Below, in pieces: positions 57,391-64,000 of a stretch of 64,000 bases of DNA. The number at the start of each line of letters is the position of its first letter. Within the stretch, counting starts at the first letter, position 1. Both the position numbers and the translations under genes were made by a program. The stretch is from Tricholoma matsutake (lineage: Eukaryota; Basidiomycota; Agaricomycetes; Agaricales; Tricholomataceae), in contig AP026547.1 of NCBI GenBank assembly GCA_026075535.2, forward strand, positions 4,216,001 to 4,280,000, in the 5' to 3' direction. The notes under the pieces are model-generated. The model was not told the DNA's origin. It worked only from the letters and a program-made list of their open reading frames with translations, and did no database searches.

Positions 57391-60300
57391 ATCGTACGCC
57401 CTCACTGCCTGTCCATAACCACTTTGAAGTCTTGTCAGTTGAATCCCCAGAGAATGAATCCATTTCTGTGACTGCTCCCCTCTCTGACCCTTCAAAGTTG
57501 GCTAAAGATGTACCTGCTCTCCCCATCTCTCCTTCTACTCCACGTCCCAAAATTAAATCATGGGAGTGTAAACTACCACGCAAGTATATTGTGGCATCCA
57601 CTCCCTCTGCACATTCCTTAAACCTAGCCATCGAACTGCAGACAACCGACACTGGACAGATACTCGGTGTCTCTGCACTCCTGGACTCTGGTGCCACTGG
57701 TCTCTTCATTGATTCCCATCTGGTACAGCAACATCACCTAAATACTCACTCACTCTCACGTCCAATACCTGTATATAACGTGGATGGATCCCCAAATGAA
57801 GCTGGTGCCATCTGAGAGGTTGCAGACCTGGTTCTCCATTACAAAGATCATAGTGAGCGTGCCCTTTTTGCTGTCACTCAATTAGGAAAGCAAAAGGTGA
57901 TTTTGGGATATCCATGGCTTCGAGACCATAACCCAGAGGTCAACTGGCATACCGGGGAGGTTACCATGAGCCAATGTTCATCCCGCTGTTGGACGTGTTT
58001 CACAGAAGCCAGGCAAGAACGTTGTGGACAGAAGGCAGCAATACGACGTACTCAGAAGTGGCATGCTGGACCCCTGCCTATACCTGAAGTGGAATTGGAA
58101 GGGGTTCCTGATCTAATGCCGGACTCGGATGATGATGATGAGGAGCCAGAGGAAGTGGAGGAGGGTGATCAGATCTTCTACACTGCGATTCGCTCATCGC
58201 ATGAGGTGTGTGCCACATCGTACATATCCCAACGCCTTGCCGAGGCCTTCCACAAAAACAACACTGCTAAATTCTCTACTAACTCCTTACTCCTTCATCT
58301 CCATGAGTTTGAAGATGTGTTCTCCAAGGAGTCATTTGACTCTCTTCCTGCGTGCAAGCCATGGGATCACGCAATTGAACTCACCCCCGGCACAACCCCT
58401 TCATCCTGCAAGGTCTATCCTCTCTCTCCAGAAGAACAATGGCAGCTTGACCAGTTCATCGATGAGCACCTGGCCTCTGGACGTATTCGACCATCAAAGT
58501 CACCCATGGCCTCTCTCTTTTTCTTTGTCAAGAAGAAGGATGGCTCACTTTGACCGGTTCAAGACTACAGAAGGCTCAACAACATCACAGTCAAAAATCG
58601 CTACCCACTACCCCTCATCTCTGAACTCGTAAACCAGCTCCATGGAGCCCGATACTTCACCAAGTTCGATGTCCGTTGGGGCTATAATAATGTGAGGATA
58701 AAGGAGGGAGATGAGTAGAAGGCAGCCTTTCGTACCAACCGTGGTCTTTTTGAACCACTTGTCATGTTCTTTGGCCTTACTAATAGCCCTGCCACCTTTC
58801 AGACCATGATGAATGACATCTTCCACGACCTCATCCTCGAAGGCGTTGGCTGCATCTATCTCGATGACATCCTCATCTTCACTCACACGGTTGAAGAGCA
58901 CCATTGCATCACGCGCCTCATCCTAGAGCGACTTCGACGGTACAAACTCTACCTTTGTCAGGACAAATGCGAGTTCAAAAGGACCAAGATCGAGTACCTC
59001 GGCCTGATTATCTTGGAGGCTCAAGTGGAGATGGATCCTATCAAGGTAAACGGGGTCACAGCTTGGCCGACGCCCACGAACAAGAAGGAGGTGCAGTCTT
59101 TCCTGGGCTTCATCAATTTCTATCGGCGTTTTATCAAGGATTTCTCACATCATGCACGACCACTGTTCGACTTGACAGGAAAGGAGGCATGGAGGTGGGA
59201 TAATGCACAACAGGAGGCATTCGAAAAGCTTAAAGAGATGGTCACTTCCACTCCAATCCTTACCTTTGCTGATGATTTGCGTCCTTTTCATGTAGAAGCC
59301 GACAGTTCTGACTTTGCGACGGGCGCCATGTTGTCTCAGCAGTCTCCAGAGGACCAGAAGTGGCATCCTGTTGCGTTCTACTCCAAAAGCCTTAGTGCTG
59401 TAGAGCAAAACTATGAGATCCATGACAAGGAGATGTTGGCAATAATGCGTGCACTTGAGGAGTGGCAACACTTCCTTGAGGGTGCCCAACACAAGGTGGA
59501 AATTTGGACGGATCACAAGAATCTCGAGTACTTCATGATGGCCAAGAAATTGAACCGTCATCAAGCTCGTTGGTCCCTGTATCTATCTAGATTTGACTTC
59601 TCCTTGCACCACCGTCTGGGTCGCAGCATGGGGAAGACCGATGCCCTATCCCGACGTGCAGACCATGGGGATGGCAGCGGTGACAACCAAAACATTGTGT
59701 TGTTGCAGCCAGACCTGTTCACCATTCGGGCACTGGAAGGCATCGCACCCCAGGGCGAGGAGCGGGACATCCTACATGACATTTGTCGTGCAAACCGTAG
59801 CGGTTTACATGAGGATGTTGTCGCCCAAGCTGTTAAAGAACTGAGGAAGGGATCGACCCTTTCCTTACGTGCGGCAGAGTGGGCTGAAAAGGAGGACTTG
59901 TTGTATTTCAGGGATTGCATCTATGTTCCCAATGACCCAAACCTTTGCTGGCGCATCATATCCCATCACCATGACTCACAGATTGCTGGCCACCCCGGAT
60001 GCTGGAAGACCTTGGAGCTCACCTCACGGAACTATTGGTGGCCACAAATGTCACGGCTCATTGGTCAGTATTGTTGCACTTGTGACCTTTGCTTATGCAC
60101 CAAGGTTCCTCGTCGCAAGCCTATTGGTGAGCTACACCCTCTTCCTGTTCCAGAGAGTCGTTGGGATGTTGTCAGCGTTGACTTTGTGGTGGAATTGCCA
60201 GAGTCAAACGGGTTTGATGCGGTGATGTGCACAGTTGACTCAGTGGGAAAACGCGCTCACTTCATTCCCACTCACACCACTGTCAGTGCCCTAGGTGCCA

Positions 60301-61290
60301 CTCGACTCTACCTCCACCACATGTGGAAATTACATGGACTTCCTGGTGCCTTCCTCTCGGATCGTGGCCCTCAGTTCATGGCAGAGTTCACTCGTGAGCT
60401 GTACTGACTCCTGGGGATCAAACTCCTCACTTCAACCGCTTATCACCCACAAACTGATGGCCAGACAGAGCGAGTCAACCAGGAACTGGAGCAGTACATC
60501 CGCCTCTTTGTCAATGAACGCCAGGATGATTGGGATGATCTCCTTCCTTTGGCCGAGTTTGGATACAACAACCATGTCCATGCTTCCACTCAACAGACCC
60601 CTTTCCTCTTAGACACTGGACAACATCCACACATGGGATTTGAACCTCGCCAAACTCCCTCACACATCGAGATGGTGAATGAGTTCACAGAACGCATGAG
60701 GGATAGCTTGGAGGAGGCAAGGGCAGCCTTAGCAAAGGCAAAGGACAACATGGCACAATTTTACAACCAATGCCACTCCCCAACCCCTCAGTACAAGGTT
60801 GGTGATCAAGTTTATCTTGACTCCAGTGACGTCTCCACTACACGTCCATCCAAGAAACTCGCTCATCGCTTCTTGGGACCTTTCCCCATTGTCAAGTGCA
60901 TTGGAACGCATGCCTATCGTCTACCCCTCCCAGCCTCCATGTCCAGACTCCATCCCATCTTCCATGTCGTCAAATTGCTTCCAGCTCCCCCAGATCCATT
61001 CCCAGGATGCCATTCACACCCACCACCACCACCTACAGTGATCGAGGGAGAACCCCAATACGAAGTCGAGTCAATCTTGGACAGCCATTTGCATCGAGGA
61101 AAACTCCAGTATTTGGTACATTGGAAGGGTTATGGGTATGAGGAGAACTCATGGGTTGAAGAGTCTGATGTAAATGCCCCTTGGTTAATCAAGGAATTCC
61201 ACCGACGGCACACTGCTGCACCGTGTCACATTCAAGTCACGGACTTTAATCGTATGCGATTTCGAATGCATTGGGGCGATGCATCTTGGA
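57387..61290 (+). pseudogene. Gypsy C pol (protease to chromodomain)
   Basis: Protease ALLDSGATGLFID (about 57676-57714). RT with [15 protein letters not shown] and catalytic [10 protein letters not shown] (about 58852-58880). RNase H VEADSSDFATGAML (about 59293). One long uninterrupted frame runs 58764-60407 (RT through integrase core). Integrase HHCC ([12 protein letters not shown] to CDLCLCTK) and DDE ([36 protein letters not shown]). Chromodomain YEVESILDSHLHRG to WVEESDV (about 61060-61170). The last frame has no stop before the LTR and runs on to 61559. Confidence 0.93.
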
Positions 61291-61300
61291 GAGGGGGTGA

Positions 61301-61726
61301 TGTAAGGGGACTAGGGGGGTGCCCTGTGTGTTTTTCCTATTTTTTATGTTCGTCCTATATTTTTCCCCACCTCATTTCCTTCTATTCTTCATTTTCTATG
61401 ATTTTTCCGGATTTTATTACTAATTTTCCCTTGCTATCATGTTTGTACATGTTGACACTTTTATATTTAGAGGCAAAGTACCCCTTCCAACACATACCCC
61501 TTGGTATGATGTCATTCGGCAGCCTTGATCTGCCTATCTCCGCCTTTTTCTATTTTTAGGTTATATTTGATTTTTGTCGTCTTCACATATACTGGGCATC
61601 AGCAAGGGGATCCTTAGAGTTTCCTCTTTGGATTTCCCTTTGCTAGGTGTGTCCCCAATGCCTGTATTATGTAGTATAATTTTAACTTCGGATTTCCCTT
61701 TGCTAGAGGCTTAGGTTGCCCTTATA
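61301..61726 (+). mobile_element. 3' LTR of gypsy C
   Basis: 426 bp after the purine tract GGAGAGGGGGTGA; full-length form of the family LTR. Confidence 0.93.
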
Positions 61727-62631
61727 CTTCACATCTAAACACAATAATGATGCCACTTCGGGAAGCCCTTTCCTACATGTGTCCTCCACTGTCTTCACCA
61801 TCAGATGTATTGAGTCAGTAGTTGCCCTTCCCAGCCTGCCTCCAAAGTGGTTAGGAGGGAGAATTCCTGTCTTTTCACACATTAGCACCAGATCTTCTGT
61901 TTTACACCCATTTAGCAATCTTGCATAGCCATTGGATAACACTATGGGCCTCCATGCATTTGGCGAGGTGTAATCTGCTTTGCCTGGCTTCTTCAGTACT
62001 GGTGTTTTGGTTACTTTCCAATCACTTGGGTAGACCTTGAGAGTGTGTCAGTGCCTCAGAAAATCGGACCTAGATGCGGAATTAACAGCTCCCATGCATG
62101 GACAAATACTGAGTTTGGGACCATGCCCAATCTCGTGGCTTTCCAGGGTTTCATCTTCCTTATTGCCTGGAAAATCTGCTCATCTGTGACTGGTTCATAT
62201 TCCCACTTTGCTGGGGGATAAGGCTCAGTGGGTGCTGTGGCTGGTGGTACTGTCCGAGTTGGAAAGAAGGTTTGGTAGAAGAGACCCCCCTTCACACCTC
62301 CCTCCATCTGATGCTGGTCCTGTTACTAGCCGGTTTGCTGCCCACAACTCCTCCCTGTCCAAGGACTCCAGCCACTCTGTCCAGTGTTCTGCCTTTGTGG
62401 TTCGGATCACCTCAGAATAGTTGTTCCTTGCCTGCCAGAATGCTTCATGTATTGGATCCTCATCCTCTGCTCACCTCTCATATGACCTTCTTGCCAGCTT
62501 CACCTTCACCTTCTTTAGTGCAGCCAACTCTTTCATCACCAACGCTTTGAGTATGGACTGAGTTTTGACATTGGTACATGTTTCATGATGGCTGCCTTGA
62601 TTACCAGGTCTAGCTGTTCAAGTGTGGTGTG
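61727..62631 (-). pseudogene. LINE 2, N-terminal reverse transcriptase region
   Basis: Minus strand. In order from 62500 downward: EHWTEWLESLDREELWAANR (about 62385-62320), YEPVTDEQIFQAIRKMKPWK (about 62200-62140) with PNSVFVHAWELLIPHLGPIF, and NHFGGRLGRATTDSIHLMVK (about 61865-61800). These are typical of a jockey/Tad-like LINE RT found across Agaricomycetes. Broken by stops and frame shifts. Its upstream end is cut by element E at 62632. Confidence 0.88.
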
Positions 62632-63033
62632 TGTTAGGGCGACACCCACTATCTGCTAGCTAAGACCATGCAGGTTCTCTCTACAAGAAGGGGGTGGGAT
62701 CCACGCTCATGATGGGGGAATTGATGGTTTTGATGCGAGGGGTTATTAATAGGTGAGTTTGTTGACAAAGGCCTTTCACACCGAAAGCGTAGGTGGAATA
62801 CCTAAGAGAACACAACTGGGGCCCCCTAGGCATATATTTAGGGTTTATATACTATGTTACATATATTGTACATTGTTGTTACCGATGCACTCATACATGC
62901 ATGTACATATTGATGCGTGCAAAATAAAATTCTCATGCTATCAAAGTGTAGCATCATTTAGCGTCATGTAGCGTAATTCGACATAATGAAATAAAAATGA
63001 AATTTTATTAGGTAATGGGGTGGTTTTCTAACA
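62632..63033 (-). mobile_element. 3' LTR of gypsy E (D family)
   Basis: 402 bp in reverse orientation, TGTTAGGGCGACACCC...GGTTTTCTAACA in plus orientation. It matches the D LTR, and a purine tract (complement of 63036-63046) follows. Confidence 0.92.
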
Positions 63034-64000
63034 TTACCCCCCTTTTATGCCTCGACTTCCAGGCAAGAAAATATTGTGTCTGTCCCCTCTGTGAAATTTT
63101 GGTAAGGCCGGAATCTCATCCCCTCATACACCATTCTCGCAATGCGATGCGGAGCATTCAGATTACATTTAAAGAATTGGGCGATCGCGTTGCACACTCG
63201 CTTACAATTCTCTTCGGGCTCCCATGAATTATTTTTGTCAGTATAGTTTTTCCACTTTATTAAGAACTCCAATTTGTTCCATCGAAGACATGGGTCTAGA
63301 ATTTCTTCAACTACATATTCTGGAGCACCTTCTACTATTATTGGAGGTTGTGGAGTAGTTTGTTGGCCAGGAATAGTGGGTGGGTGGTAAGGGCATAGGC
63401 AGGATACATTAATCTCAGGATCAATCTTGAATGATTGGGGTAATTTTAGCACTACCGCATTAGGTGAGATCACTTGTCTATTACGTCCTTGAAAATGTCA
63501 TTCATCATATTTTGGAAGGTCGGGGGACTATTAGTCATCCTGGAAAACATGACAAGCAGCTCGAAGGATCCCCGACGCATGGCAAATGCAGCCTTCCACT
63601 CATCTCCTTTCTTTATTTGTACATTATTGTATCCCCATCATAAATCCAATTTTGTAAAGACCTTGGCTTTTCCCACCTTGTCAATTATTTCTGAGATCAA
63701 CGGCAGGGGATACACATTCTTCACTGTCCACTCATTCAGATACCTATAATCTGTACACATCCTCTTCCTTTGGTCTTTCTTTGGTATGAAGAATATTGGT
63801 GACATCTGCAGTGATTTTGAAGGTCATATGTATCCTTTGCGCAATTGCTCCTTCAGGAACGCATCCACTTCTTCTTGTTCTGTCGGAGATAATGGATATA
63901 CCTTCAACTTCTTCGGCACAAACCCTGGCTTCATCTCAATCGCATGATCCCATGGCTTCTGCACCGGGATTCGCTCAGACTCCTTCTTCTGGAACACTGA
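63034..64000 (-). pseudogene. Gypsy E pol with a ~2-kb internal deletion
   Basis: Minus strand and cut by the window edge. From 64000 down: the segment before RT ([14 protein letters not shown]), RT to NMMNDIFKDVI (about 63480), then directly VISPNAVVLKLPQ and the chromodomain (63473-63045). Compared with D, everything between about 52434 and 54470 (RT catalytic box, RNase H, integrase) is missing. It also carries a TGA (complement of 63638-63640) where D has CGA. Confidence 0.9.

Larger units (their letters stand above)
55741..61726 (+). mobile_element. Ty3/gypsy chromovirus C, full length, inside LINE 2
   Basis: 5986 bp, with LTRs at 55741-56105 and 61301-61726 and a CTTCA duplication (55736-55740 and 61727-61731). 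Same family as B but opposite orientation. All domains from gag to chromodomain are present with few frame breaks, so it is the best preserved element here. TGA codons at 56752, 56998, 57813, 58551 and about 60405, and a TAG near 58716, disable it. Confidence 0.95.

Overview
This window looks like nuclear DNA of a filamentous basidiomycete, most likely an Agaricomycete. The real genes are split by many short GT-AG introns (mostly about 47-60 nt). The repeats are chromodomain-bearing Ty3/gypsy elements, a Ty1/copia element, non-LTR (LINE) elements and a TIR DNA transposon of the kinds common in that class. I cannot name the species from sequence alone.

Layout. Bases 1-24.2 kb are a nested repeat block. 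It holds a 5'-truncated gypsy element A (1-5515) split by an LTR-like insertion; a 5'-truncated copia element (about 5906-13985) split by a CACTA-like DNA transposon (7976-12136); a plus-strand LINE (about 13986-24000) split by a complete minus-strand gypsy element B (15928-22602, GTTTT target duplication), which is itself split by a solo LTR (17415-18028); and a short MITE-like element. Bases 25.0-46.4 kb are a repeat-free gene island of ten genes: an AT-hook/Cys-cluster nuclear protein (minus), a transketolase-family enzyme, homogentisate 1,2-dioxygenase, a C2H2 zinc-finger protein (minus), a divergent beta-tubulin, a DUF1479 oxygenase-like protein, the SDH assembly factor SDHAF3, cyanase, a second C2H2 protein and a serine-rich orphan. 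Bases 46.4-64 kb are a second nested block: a DIRS-like gag fragment, a minus-strand LINE split by complete gypsy elements D (48392-55315, GTGAC duplication) and C (55741-61726, CTTCA duplication), and the start of a minus-strand gypsy E (62632 onward) that belongs to the same family as D.

Gene roles. The island genes are housekeeping or regulatory and do not form an obvious pathway cluster. Homogentisate dioxygenase belongs to tyrosine/phenylalanine catabolism, transketolase to the pentose phosphate pathway, SDHAF3 to succinate dehydrogenase assembly, and cyanase to cyanate detoxification. For the transketolase, homogentisate dioxygenase, beta-tubulin, DUF1479 protein, SDHAF3, cyanase, both C2H2 genes, the AT-hook gene and the orphan I traced splice junctions by hand; each gives an uninterrupted frame.

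Notable signals. Most in-frame stops in the repeats are TGA where the family reading frame expects Arg (CGA) or where a sister copy has CGA or CAA. This is the signature of C-to-T decay at methylated CpG, and even one target-site duplication shows it (ACGCG/ATGTG). The beta-tubulin is unusually divergent and split into about 26 exons. The transketolase model requires an 8-nt exon and a predicted 3-nt microexon.
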